30,238 nt of DNA. Source: CAZWBR01 sp964404205. Lineage in GTDB: Bacteria > Bacteroidota > Bacteroidia > Bacteroidales > Prolixibacteraceae. Each line of letters opens with the position of its first letter. Position 1 is the stretch's first letter. The DNA lies in assembly GCA_964404205.1 (NCBI GenBank), contig CAYOJD010000024.1, forward strand, positions 1 through 30,238, in the 5' to 3' direction. Positions 1-6,606 of the stretch are shown piece by piece. Below the pieces are notes generated by a model. It saw only the letters and a program-made list of their open reading frames with translations, was not told where the DNA came from and searched no databases. Both the position numbers and the translations under genes were made by a program.

Positions 1-548
1 GTTGACACATTCAGGGCACCGAGTGCAGGCTGTTCGGGTTGGGCAGGCAGCGGAGGGGCATTGGGGGTCTTAAAGAATCCCATAGGCGAAGCAAACTCTT
101 TCCCGTCAACCTTCTTGGCTACAATTTTCCAATAATAGATCTCGGCATCAACCAAAGCCGGCTGAAAGGTTGTAGCAGTTTGCCCCCGACTGACCAACTG
201 ATAAACCGGATTTCCGCTGGCATCGAGATTGCGCTGCTTCGCCAGATAGACATCGAACTTCAAACCCGTCAGCGTGGCATTCCATTGCAAAAGAGCATCT
301 AAAGGAACATTTTTCTGTCCCATCGCAGGCGATGAAAGCGTTATAACCACCTCCCCGCCGGAGCTTGAAGGTATAACCTGTTTGGGAATCTTTTTGGCCA
401 CACTTGGGTTGATGACTGGCGCGGTGACCCTCTTCTTACTTTGATCCACCTGCCCTACGGCAACTGTCTGGCATAAAAAGAGCACAACCATTGCGGCCAT
501 GCAAGTTGCAAACCCTGCACGAAACCATTCATTCCGACCTTCTTTCAT
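1..548 (-). CDS. Secreted Fn3-like protein, C-terminus beyond left edge
   Basis: An open frame read leftwards from an ATG at 548 continues without a stop to base 1 (182 complete codons), so the gene is cut by the window edge. The first ~33 residues (MKEGRNEWFRAGF... then a hydrophobic run ending LFLCQTVAVGQ) look like a signal peptide. A proline/lysine-rich linker (about residues 34-60) follows. Residues ~65-150 resemble a fibronectin type III-like beta-sandwich, with the landmarks LSSPAMGQKNVP, LLQWNAT, FDVYL and YYWKIVAKK, the usual W and Y core positions. A proline-rich stretch (APPLPAQPEQP) starts what may be a second module. The function of the whole protein is unknown; such modules commonly occur in exported or surface proteins of Bacteroidota. 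The next gene upstream (GH43) lies in the same direction 156 bp away. Confidence 0.75.
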   Translation of the reverse strand, partial: MKEGRNEWFRAGFATCMAAMVVLFLCQTVAVGQVDQSKKRVTAPVINPSVAKKIPKQVIPSSSGGEVVITLSSPAMGQKNVPLDALLQWNATLTGLKFDVYLAKQRNLDASGNPVYQLVSRGQTATTFQPALVDAEIYYWKIVAKKVDGKEFASPMGFFKTPNAPPLPAQPEQPALGALNVS

Positions 549-704
549 TGTCTTGCTGTTTTTAGTTCGTTATCAGTAACTCCAATTTACGAAAAAAAAC
601 GGAATAACCTCTCCATTGCCATCAATGATTGGCCAAAGAGGAAAAAATTACCCTACAAACCCGGTTGAGCCCAGATAAAAACTACATTTCGTCTGGTTAA
701 AAAA

Positions 705-1760
705 TCATTTCAGCAACCGGCTTTCAACACCTTCATTGGTAATCTTCACCGGAAGGATAAAGCCATTCTCGTCGAAATACATGTGTTCGATACAGGTGGC
801 ACGGTGGTTTCCGTTGGTGGTATCGAGCGGACGGCGGTGATAGATAATATACCAGTCGTCTGTCCCGGGAATCTGAATGACCGAATGATGGCCGGCCCCT
901 GTGGCAATCCCGGCATCTTGCTGCAGGACTTTACCAATCCGGTTAAACGGGCCAAAAGGTGAATCGGCAATGGCATAAGCGACCGAATAGTCGGGGCCGG
1001 TCCAGTTGCCTTCGCTCCACATCAGATAATATTTTCCCTTACGGATAAACATAAAAGGCCCTTCTACATAATTTTCGGGGGTGACCGATTGAAACAGTTC
1101 CCCATCGGCGAACGGGACAAAACCGGTAAAATCATCCGTCAACTGACCGATATTGCAATGGCGCCAACCACCATAAATCAAATAATATTTGCCGTCGCTG
1201 TCGTGAAAAACAAACTGGTCGATGGGTTGTGCCCCATGCACAATCTCACCCACCAGCGGTTTGCCCAGATAATCTTTGTAAGGCCCGGCCGGGTTGTCGG
1301 CTACCGCAATGCCAATTCCCCCCTTCTCCTGATTGTTCCGAATATCGTTGGCCCCGAAAAAGAGAAAATAACGGCCTTGCTTCTCAATAATCGAAGGGGC
1401 CCAAAAGGCATAAGCCGCCCAACTGACATCCTTGATATCGAGCACGTGCGAATGTTTGGTCCAATTGGTCAAATCATTCGACGAAAAGGCGTTGAAGAAA
1501 GTTTGTATCAGGAAAGGGGCATACGGGGCTACTGCGCGCCGCTCTTTTTGCCAGTCGGTGAAACCGCTCGAACTATCGGCTGCGCCAAAGTGATCGGAGT
1601 AGGTCGGAAAAATCCAGTAGGTATCGCCAAAGATGATGGCTTCGGGGTCGGCATACCATCCGGGAAAAAGCGGGTTGCCCGACATTTTGGGGGCTGATTG
1701 TTGCGAGGCAGCAGGGCCGGCAGCCGCCAGCGCAAGCAGTAACAATAGAATATTCTTCAT
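705..1760 (-). CDS. Secreted GH43 family glycosidase
   Basis: A 351-residue protein with a clear signal peptide (MKNILLLLLALAAAGPAASQ), followed by one GH43 five-bladed propeller domain filling the rest. Catalytic landmarks of the family are visible: the general base Asp38 in GWYADPE, the pKa-modulating Asp181 in the segment PIDQFVFHDSDGK, and the general acid Glu234 in YVEGPFMF. GH43 enzymes are inverting and mostly act as alpha-L-arabinofuranosidases, beta-xylosidases or arabinanases; which one cannot be told here. No CBM is attached and no lipobox is seen, so a periplasmic or secreted enzyme is likely. It stands about 8.5 kb from the xylan locus in the same orientation and has its own upstream region with an 11-bp repeat array, so it may be a satellite member of the same regulon; that is inference. 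Confidence 0.88.
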   Translation of the reverse strand: MKNILLLLLALAAAGPAASQQSAPKMSGNPLFPGWYADPEAIIFGDTYWIFPTYSDHFGAADSSSGFTDWQKERRAVAPYAPFLIQTFFNAFSSNDLTNWTKHSHVLDIKDVSWAAYAFWAPSIIEKQGRYFLFFGANDIRNNQEKGGIGIAVADNPAGPYKDYLGKPLVGEIVHGAQPIDQFVFHDSDGKYYLIYGGWRHCNIGQLTDDFTGFVPFADGELFQSVTPENYVEGPFMFIRKGKYYLMWSEGNWTGPDYSVAYAIADSPFGPFNRIGKVLQQDAGIATGAGHHSVIQIPGTDDWYIIYHRRPLDTTNGNHRATCIEHMYFDENGFILPVKITNEGVESRLLK

Positions 1761-1886
1761 TTCAATGGGTGATAAGTGGGTTGATTGTTCAAAGATGGGA
1801 AATTTTGTTTCAATTTTAACGATATGCTTGATTACACCGCTGCCGGTTCAGCCTAAACCAGCTTTTTCCACACCCCACAAATGGAA

Positions 1887-1894
1887 CAAAATTA
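1887..1894 (-). promoter_or_regulatory. Candidate -7 box for the GH43 gene
   Basis: On the minus strand this reads TAATTTTG, a full match to the Bacteroidota -7 consensus TAnnTTTG. No TTG element is found at the usual -33 position; that place is taken by the first copy of the 11-bp repeat array, which starts exactly 11 bp upstream of the box. This would imply a leader of about 120 nt before the GH43 start codon. A weaker alternative (CATCTTTG on the minus strand, 1790-1797) lies closer to the gene. Confidence 0.3.
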
Positions 1895-1905
1895 TTTTAT
1901 GGCTA

Positions 1906-1949
1906 TATCTTGTGTGTATCTTGTGTGTATCTTGTGTGTATCTTATGTA
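1906..1949. repeat. Tandem array of an 11-bp unit (three perfect copies plus one degenerate)
   Basis: The unit TATCTTGTGTG occurs head to tail at 1906-1916, 1917-1927 and 1928-1938, followed by a degenerate copy TATCTTATGTA at 1939-1949. The period of 11 bp is close to one DNA turn, so all copies face the same side of the helix. The array sits immediately upstream of the candidate minus-strand -7 box of the GH43 gene. Confidence 0.9.
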
Positions 1950-2056
1950 TCTATAAACAGACAATATACACGGAATATACCTAAAAAATAAGATGAAGGT
2001 ATGGCGCAGGCAGCCTCGCGACTCTTTCATAATGCATCAGGCAACCCGTCCTGTTT

Positions 2057-2074
2057 CTGAAGTGTTTACTTCAG
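2057..2074. repeat. Short inverted repeat
   Basis: CTGAAGT and ACTTCAG form a perfect 7-bp stem around a GTTT loop. No T-tract follows on either strand, so it is not a typical terminator. It lies in the GC-richer block upstream of the panB promoter; its role is unknown. Confidence 0.5.
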
Positions 2075-2179
2075 GCACTGGCAACCGCAAGGTAAAATTG
2101 GGTGATAGCCCCCACCCGTAAATGAAAATGAGGATTAAAGTCTGGAGGCACATTGGGGCGAACAAATCATAATGTTAAA

Positions 2180-2212
2180 TTGCGAATAAGCGGAAAAGGA
2201 AAGGTATATTTG
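2180..2212 (+). promoter_or_regulatory. panB promoter candidate
   Basis: TTG at 2180-2182 and TATATTTG at 2205-2212 are separated by 22 bp and match the Bacteroidota -33/-7 pattern. A second -7-like element, TAACTTTG, lies at 2227-2234. Either would place the transcription start downstream of the earliest in-frame ATG (2153) and so supports the start codon at 2267. Confidence 0.45.
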
Positions 2213-2266
2213 GTTTCACTTTTTCATAACTTTGCCCTCAATAAACACTTCAAATTACATACACCA

Positions 2267-3087
2267 ATGTCTGTTCACAAAGAGATAAAAAGGGTTACCA
2301 CCCACGTACTGTCGGAGATGAAGCTTCGGGGCGAAAAGATTTCGATGCTTACTTCGTACGATTATTCGATGGCTAAACTGGTCGATCAGGCCGGGATCGA
2401 TGTGATTCTGGTAGGCGATTCGGCTTCGAATGTGATGGCCGGAAACGAAACCACCCTTCCGATTACGCTCGATCAGATGATTTATCATGGCAAATCGGTG
2501 GTAAAAGCGGTCAATCGCGCGTTGGTGGTGGTCGATATGCCCTTTGGCACCTATCAGGGCAATTCGCTGGAAGCACTCAATTCAGCCATCAAAATCATGA
2601 AAATTACCCATGCCGATGCGGTGAAAGTAGAAGGCGGGAAAGAGATTCTCGAATCGGTAGAGCGTATCCTCTCGGCCGGTATCCCGGTGATGGGCCATTT
2701 GGGGCTGATGCCGCAATCTATCAATAAATATGGCACATATGTTGTTCGTGCCAAACAGGAAGAGGAGGCCAACAAGCTGATTGAAGATGCCCGTTTGCTC
2801 GAACAGGCCGGCTGTTTTGCCATCGTGCTCGAAAAGATACCGGCAGCCTTGGGCGAAAAGGTAGCCAAAGAGCTTCGCATTCCGGTTATCGGTATCNNNN
2901 NNNNNNCGGCAAATACGCCGACGGGCAAGTGCTGGTAACCCACGATATGCTGGGCATTACACAGGAATTTTCGCCCCGTTTTCTGCGCCGTTACCACGAC
3001 TTGGCTACCGAAATCAAAGGCGCGGTGGGCAATTATGTAAAAGATGTGAAATCGAGAGATTTCCCGAACGAAAACGAACAATATTAA
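2267..3087 (+). CDS. panB: 3-methyl-2-oxobutanoate hydroxymethyltransferase (PanB), interrupted by an assembly gap
   Basis: PanB transfers a hydroxymethyl group from methylene-tetrahydrofolate to alpha-ketoisovalerate to give ketopantoate, the first committed step of pantothenate and CoA synthesis in the cytoplasm. The start MSVHKEIKRV is chosen because it lies downstream of the promoter candidates and gives normal family length. Family motifs are visible: VGDSASNVMAG with metal ligand Asp51, VDMPFGTYQ with Asp90, KVEGGKEI, and GHLGLMPQS. Codon 210 is followed by 10 Ns (2897-2906). After them the frame resumes as GKYADGQVLVTHDML and runs to the TAA at 3085-3087. The two parts are out of phase only because the N-run length is arbitrary: the family pattern GIGAG requires about 5 unknown bases there, giving ~271 residues, normal for PanB. 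The gene itself is probably intact. An RluA-type gene follows after 22 bp. Confidence 0.93.
2897..2906. other. Assembly gap (10 Ns)
   Basis: Ten unknown bases join two contigs inside panB. Protein family comparison suggests that the real missing length is about 5 bases (or 5 plus a multiple of 3), so the run is a placeholder and not a measured distance. Confidence 0.97.
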
Positions 3088-3109
3088 TTCGCGTTGAGCC
3101 CGTTTTATC

Positions 3110-3805
3110 ATGCCTATGGTGCCTGAAATTTTGTATGAAGACAATCATCTGGTTGCCGTAAACAAACGTTGCGGCGACATTACGCAGGGCGATAAAACCG
3201 GCGACACCCCGTTGGGCGACTCTGTAAAATCCTTTATCAAAGAGAAATACAATAAGCCGGGGAATGTTTTCCTCGGCTTGATTCACCGTCTCGACCGCCC
3301 GACCAGCGGCATTATCCTTTTTGCCCGCACCTCGAAAGCGCTGGCCCGGATGAACGATATGTTTAAAATGGAAGGATTGGTGCAAAAAACCTACTGGGCA
3401 GTAGTCGACAATAAACCTGACGCTGAGACTGCGACACTGGAACATTGGCTGGTCAGGGATGAGAAACAAAACAAATCGTTTGCATCGCTAACCGGAAAAC
3501 CTGGCGCCAAACACTGTTCGCTCACCTATCGCTACAAAGCTTCATCCGACCGTTTTCACCTGCTGGAAATTCAACTTCATACCGGCCGTCAGCATCAAAT
3601 CAGGGCACAACTGGCCGCCATTAACCTGCACATCAAAGGCGATTTAAAATATGGTTTTCCGCGGTCGAACCCCGATGCAGGCATTCATCTCCATTCACGT
3701 AAAATATGCTTTACCCATCCGGTGACAAAAGCCATGATTACCCTTACGGCCAATCCGCCATCCGACCCGGTTTGGGATTATTTTGTATCGACCGTTAAAG
3801 ATTAG
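3110..3805 (+). CDS. RluA-family RNA pseudouridine synthase
   Basis: A 231-residue protein whose whole length corresponds to the RluA/RsuA-type pseudouridine synthase catalytic domain. The signature HRLDRPTSGIILFARTSKA at residues 59-77 contains the catalytic Asp62 that attacks the uridine ring. A further conserved segment, LHTGRQHQIRAQL, lies in the second half. There is no N-terminal S4 RNA-binding domain, which is normal for the short RluA-like members common in Bacteroidota. The substrate (rRNA or tRNA position) cannot be assigned. An in-frame ATG two codons later (MVPEIL) is an equally possible start. It follows panB by 22 bp on the same strand, so the two are probably co-transcribed, and it converges with the cytidine deaminase gene, leaving only 4 bp between stop codons. 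Confidence 0.9.
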   Translation: MPMVPEILYEDNHLVAVNKRCGDITQGDKTGDTPLGDSVKSFIKEKYNKPGNVFLGLIHRLDRPTSGIILFARTSKALARMNDMFKMEGLVQKTYWAVVDNKPDAETATLEHWLVRDEKQNKSFASLTGKPGAKHCSLTYRYKASSDRFHLLEIQLHTGRQHQIRAQLAAINLHIKGDLKYGFPRSNPDAGIHLHSRKICFTHPVTKAMITLTANPPSDPVWDYFVSTVKD

Positions 3806-3809
3806 GGTA

Positions 3810-4295
3810 TCACTTTTTTTTCAGATCACTATTTTTGAACCGCATGGGCAACAGGGCATCGACTCCGTCTAAAACGGTAACCGGAGCGCCATCGAGCAAG
3901 ATACGTATGGGCGACACAGCCAAATCTTCGTATTCGGCAATCACCTGACGGCAGGCACCGCAAGGTTTAGCCATCGCATCAAGCTGTTCGCCATTGCCCG
4001 GGGCCGATACCGCCAATGCTTTTACCGCCACTCCCGGATATTGCGACGAAGCATAAAAAAGAACCGTCCGTTCGGCACACAAACCCGACGGATAAGCCGC
4101 ATTTTCCTGATTGTTCCCGGTAAGCACTTCGCCGTTGGCCAGTAACACAGCGGCCCCAACCCGGTAGCCCGAATAGGGGGCATAAGCCTTCTCGGCAGCT
4201 TCGCGCGATGCCTGCAACAGGAACCTGTCGCTTTCGGGCAATTCGTCAACCGAAGAATATTCCCTGACGATATATTGAATAATTTTCTCTTTCAT
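3810..4295 (-). CDS. cdd: Cytidine deaminase
   Basis: A 161-residue protein of the homotetrameric zinc cytidine deaminase family, which hydrolyses cytidine and deoxycytidine to (deoxy)uridine in pyrimidine salvage. The zinc and catalytic motifs are both complete: CAE at residues 73-75 (Cys73 ligand, Glu75 proton shuttle) and PCGACRQV with ligands Cys112 and Cys115. YAPYSGYRVGAAVL (residues 38-51) is the usual N-terminal substrate-binding segment. It is longer than the ~130-residue Bacillus-type enzyme because of an N-terminal helix and a short lysine-rich tail. It is divergent from the LysM-glucosaminidase gene, with a 103-bp shared upstream region. Confidence 0.95.
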   Translation of the reverse strand: MKEKIIQYIVREYSSVDELPESDRFLLQASREAAEKAYAPYSGYRVGAAVLLANGEVLTGNNQENAAYPSGLCAERTVLFYASSQYPGVAVKALAVSAPGNGEQLDAMAKPCGACRQVIAEYEDLAVSPIRILLDGAPVTVLDGVDALLPMRFKNSDLKKK

Positions 4296-4316
4296 TGGCC
4301 ATTATCTAAAGTGCAT

Positions 4317-4324
4317 CAAATGTA
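4317..4324 (-). promoter_or_regulatory. cdd -7 box candidate
   Basis: On the minus strand this reads TACATTTG, a full match to TAnnTTTG, about 20 bp upstream of the cdd start codon. No clear -33 TTG is seen. Confidence 0.35.
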
Positions 4325-4351
4325 CAAACTATTTGTATATCGCTATAGCCA

Positions 4352-4380
4352 TTGTTATCGGGCGCTTTTTTATATTTTTG
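4352..4380 (+). promoter_or_regulatory. Promoter candidate for the LysM-glucosaminidase gene
   Basis: TTG at 4352-4354 and TATTTTTG at 4373-4380 are 18 bp apart. The element ends 18 bp before the ATG at 4399 and lies downstream of the earlier in-frame ATG at 4333, which argues for the 4399 start. Confidence 0.4.
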
Positions 4381-4398
4381 GGGAAAACCATTTTGTAC

Positions 4399-5361
4399 AT
4401 GATACTTCAAAAATATATATCGCTGATTTTTTTGTTGTCGGCAACTGCCATTGTAGCGCAGGCTGGGCCTACCGGCCGGATGAGCCGTCAGGAATACATC
4501 AATAAATATGGTCCGCTGGCTATCGAAGAGATGAACCAGTTTCATATTCCGGCAAGTATCACCATGGCGCAGGCTTGTCTGGAATCGGCTGACGGCAATT
4601 CTGATTTGACCCGTCGGTCAAATAACCACTTTGGCATTAAATGTGGCCCCAGTTGGAGAGGCCCGTCCGTTCGGCACGACGACGATGCCCGAAACGAATG
4701 TTTCCGCAAATACAGCGACCCGCTCGATTCGTTCAGCGACCACAGTAAATACCTCACCACGACTCCTCGCTATCAGTTTTTGTTCGACTACTCGATTACC
4801 GATTATAAAAAATGGGCCCACGGCTTAAAGAAGGCAGGTTATGCCACCGATCCGGCCTATGCCAATAAACTGATAAAAATTATAGAAGATTTCAACCTTC
4901 ACGAATTAGACAAATATTACGGCGACAAGAAATATCTGGCCAATGCCGGACGTGCCGAAAGACGCAAACAAAGTTCGAAAAGCAGTGGATTTACCATCGA
5001 CCCCTATGCTTCCCGAAAGGTGGAACGACGCAATGGCAGTAACGCCTTCACCGCCAAAAGAGGCGACAGTTACGAAGCGATTGCCGCAGAATTCAATATG
5101 GCCGAGTGGGAAATTTACAAATACAACGATGCCCAAAAAGGCGATCGCCCGGAACCGGGTATGCCGGTTTACCTGCAATCGAAAAAAGGGAAAGCGCCGC
5201 GTGGCAACGATTTTCATTATGCCAAAGCCGGTGAAACGATGCAGTCCATCGCCCAGTGGTATGGCATAAAGGTCAATTCATTGCTTAAAATGAACCAGAT
5301 GCGTGAAGGGGAACAACCGCGTGCCGGACAGCAAATCTCGCTAAGGAAAAGGATAAAATAG
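4399..5361 (+). CDS. Secreted glucosaminidase-domain peptidoglycan hydrolase with two LysM repeats
   Basis: A 320-residue protein. The start at 4399 is preferred over 4333 because it gives a standard signal peptide (MILQKYISLIFLLSATAIVAQA) and a promoter candidate lies between the two. Residues ~28-175 are a FlgJ/LytG-like glucosaminidase domain (endo-beta-N-acetylglucosaminidase fold) with the expected catalytic Glu62 in QACLESADG, then SNNHFGIKC and a YSDPLDSFSDHSKYL segment. A basic linker (residues ~180-212) leads to two LysM peptidoglycan-binding repeats at about 216-261 and 271-316. It probably acts on cell-wall glycan strands in the periplasm during growth or division. It converges with fmt, leaving 24 bp between the genes. 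Confidence 0.9.
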   Translation: MILQKYISLIFLLSATAIVAQAGPTGRMSRQEYINKYGPLAIEEMNQFHIPASITMAQACLESADGNSDLTRRSNNHFGIKCGPSWRGPSVRHDDDARNECFRKYSDPLDSFSDHSKYLTTTPRYQFLFDYSITDYKKWAHGLKKAGYATDPAYANKLIKIIEDFNLHELDKYYGDKKYLANAGRAERRKQSSKSSGFTIDPYASRKVERRNGSNAFTAKRGDSYEAIAAEFNMAEWEIYKYNDAQKGDRPEPGMPVYLQSKKGKAPRGNDFHYAKAGETMQSIAQWYGIKVNSLLKMNQMREGEQPRAGQQISLRKRIK

Positions 5362-5385
5362 CACTTAAATTTGGGAAAGGGAGGA

Positions 5386-6351
5386 CTATTCGGCCCTGAA
5401 TGCAGCAATTGCAGTAAACCCGCGAAGGAAATCGGCACTGCTCATTCGGGTTTTGCCCGCCAGTTGTAAGTCGCTGATGATGATATAGCCATCGGCGCAG
5501 GCAATCTTTAATTCGCCTTTGGCATTGGCCATAATGCTTCCCGGAGACGGAAGGTTGTCTGCGATTTCGTAAACGGAATGAAAAATTTTCAGCGATAATG
5601 TTTTATTCCCGTCAGTTAGGTTGGTCCACGCTGCGGGATAGGGACTCAGGCCGCGTATCAGATTATGGATTGATTTGGCACCGTTGCTCCAGTCAATTCG
5701 ACAGTCGTCCTTAAATATCTTGGGTGCTTTCACTCTCGATAAATCAATGGAAAGGCTTTCCTGCGGAATGGGGACTACCCGGTTTTCGGCCAGTGCATCG
5801 ACCGTTTTCAGCACCAGACCTGCCCCAATGACCATTAGCTTATCATGTATATCACCAACCGTTTCGTTTTCACCCACTTCTATCTTTTCGCTGAAAAGGA
5901 TATTGCCGGTATCGATTTCGTGTTTCAATAAAAATGTAGTTACGCCGGTCTCCTTATCGCCGTTGATAATAGCCCGGTTGAGCGGGGCTGCGCCACGGTA
6001 TCGCGGCAACAACGAACCATGCAGGTTAAAGGTGCCCAATGGGGGCATGGTCCAGACGATTTCGGGCAGCATTCGAAAAGCAACCACCACCTGTAGGTCG
6101 GCCTTTAGCGCCCGTAGGGCTTCGACAAAGTTTTCGTCTTTCAGTTTTTCGGGTTGCAGCAACGGTAACCCGGCTTTTTCTGCATATTGTTTCACGGCCG
6201 ACTGGTGCATCTTTTGTCCCCGGCCGGCCGGCTTATCAGGAACAGTAACCACTCCCACAATATTGTAACCGTTTTCGTGAAGCGCTTTCAGGCTTTCGAC
6301 GGCAAAATCGGGCGTACCCATAAAAACAATTCTGAGTGATTTGGCTTCCAT
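5386..6351 (-). CDS. fmt: Methionyl-tRNA formyltransferase
   Basis: Fmt formylates the methionine on initiator tRNA using 10-formyl-tetrahydrofolate, a step of bacterial translation initiation. The 321-residue length is typical. The N-terminal formyltransferase domain carries VFMGTPDFAV, the signature NLHGSLLPRYRGAAPLNRAI, and the catalytic triad equivalents Asn109, His111 and Asp147 (in EIDTGNI). The C-terminal OB-like domain includes AKSIHNLIRGLSPYPAAW, a well-conserved segment of the family. The gene is the last of a minus-strand run (START-like, lptF/G, ribBA, DUF5522, fmt), starting 45 bp after the DUF5522 gene. Upstream neighbours share no obvious pathway with it, so co-transcription would be housekeeping rather than functional. 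Confidence 0.96.
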   Translation of the reverse strand: MEAKSLRIVFMGTPDFAVESLKALHENGYNIVGVVTVPDKPAGRGQKMHQSAVKQYAEKAGLPLLQPEKLKDENFVEALRALKADLQVVVAFRMLPEIVWTMPPLGTFNLHGSLLPRYRGAAPLNRAIINGDKETGVTTFLLKHEIDTGNILFSEKIEVGENETVGDIHDKLMVIGAGLVLKTVDALAENRVVPIPQESLSIDLSRVKAPKIFKDDCRIDWSNGAKSIHNLIRGLSPYPAAWTNLTDGNKTLSLKIFHSVYEIADNLPSPGSIMANAKGELKIACADGYIIISDLQLAGKTRMSSADFLRGFTAIAAFRAE

Positions 6352-6396
6352 CGGTTACAATAAGAATTAAAGAAGTGCCCCCTATTATTGAGGGGA

Positions 6397-6606
6397 TTAA
6401 ATATCGTCTCTTAATTTACGGTTGCCTTTGGTGGCTTTCGGGTGATAGGGACAATGCTTGCAGCCGTTTCCACAGCAATAGCCACGTTCTTTCAAGAACT
6501 TTTCGGTCATGATGCGGTAGCCCTGCGGCGACATATAAAAATCGACTCCCTCTTTCGGGGTGTCATCAAATTGAATATCGTCGAACATTCCCATCGGTGG
6601 CTGCAT
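6397..6606 (-). CDS. Small cysteine-rich DUF5522 protein
   Basis: A 69-residue protein with the cluster GYCCGNGCKHCPY, placing Cys44, Cys45, Cys49 and Cys52 in a compact metal-site-like arrangement, followed by a basic tail (KATKGNRKL). This pattern is typical of the DUF5522 family; its function is not known. Binding of zinc or an iron-sulfur cluster is a reasonable guess from the cysteine spacing. Its ATG overlaps the ribBA stop codon by one base (TAATG on the minus strand), which suggests translational coupling. In-frame ATGs at codons 5 and 7 are alternative starts. Confidence 0.85.
   Translation of the reverse strand: MQPPMGMFDDIQFDDTPKEGVDFYMSPQGYRIMTEKFLKERGYCCGNGCKHCPYHPKATKGNRKLRDDI

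Larger units (their letters stand above)
1761..2266. other. 506-bp divergent intergenic region without a convincing gene
   Basis: This lies between the divergent GH43 (minus) and panB (plus) genes. Reading rightwards it holds a candidate minus-strand promoter (1887-1894), an 11-bp tandem repeat array (1906-1949), a GC-richer block (about 1995-2150) with an imperfect 11-mer repeat (2001-2011 and 2032-2042) and a 7-bp hairpin (2057-2074), and the panB promoter candidates (2180-2234). Small open frames here show no recognisable protein features. Confidence 0.6.

Noticed and set aside
1089..1697. Plus-strand open frame of 202 codons
   Set aside because: It mirrors the GH43 gene on the minus strand and shows no family features.
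1906..1949. CRISPR-like array
   Set aside because: The unit is 11 bp with no spacers and no cas genes; it is a simple tandem repeat.
2153..2266. Upstream in-frame start for panB (38 extra residues)
   Set aside because: The extension is not family-like and two promoter candidates lie inside it.
4333..4398. Upstream in-frame start for the LysM-glucosaminidase
   Set aside because: It would put an extra hydrophobic stretch before a standard signal peptide, and the -7 box lies within it.
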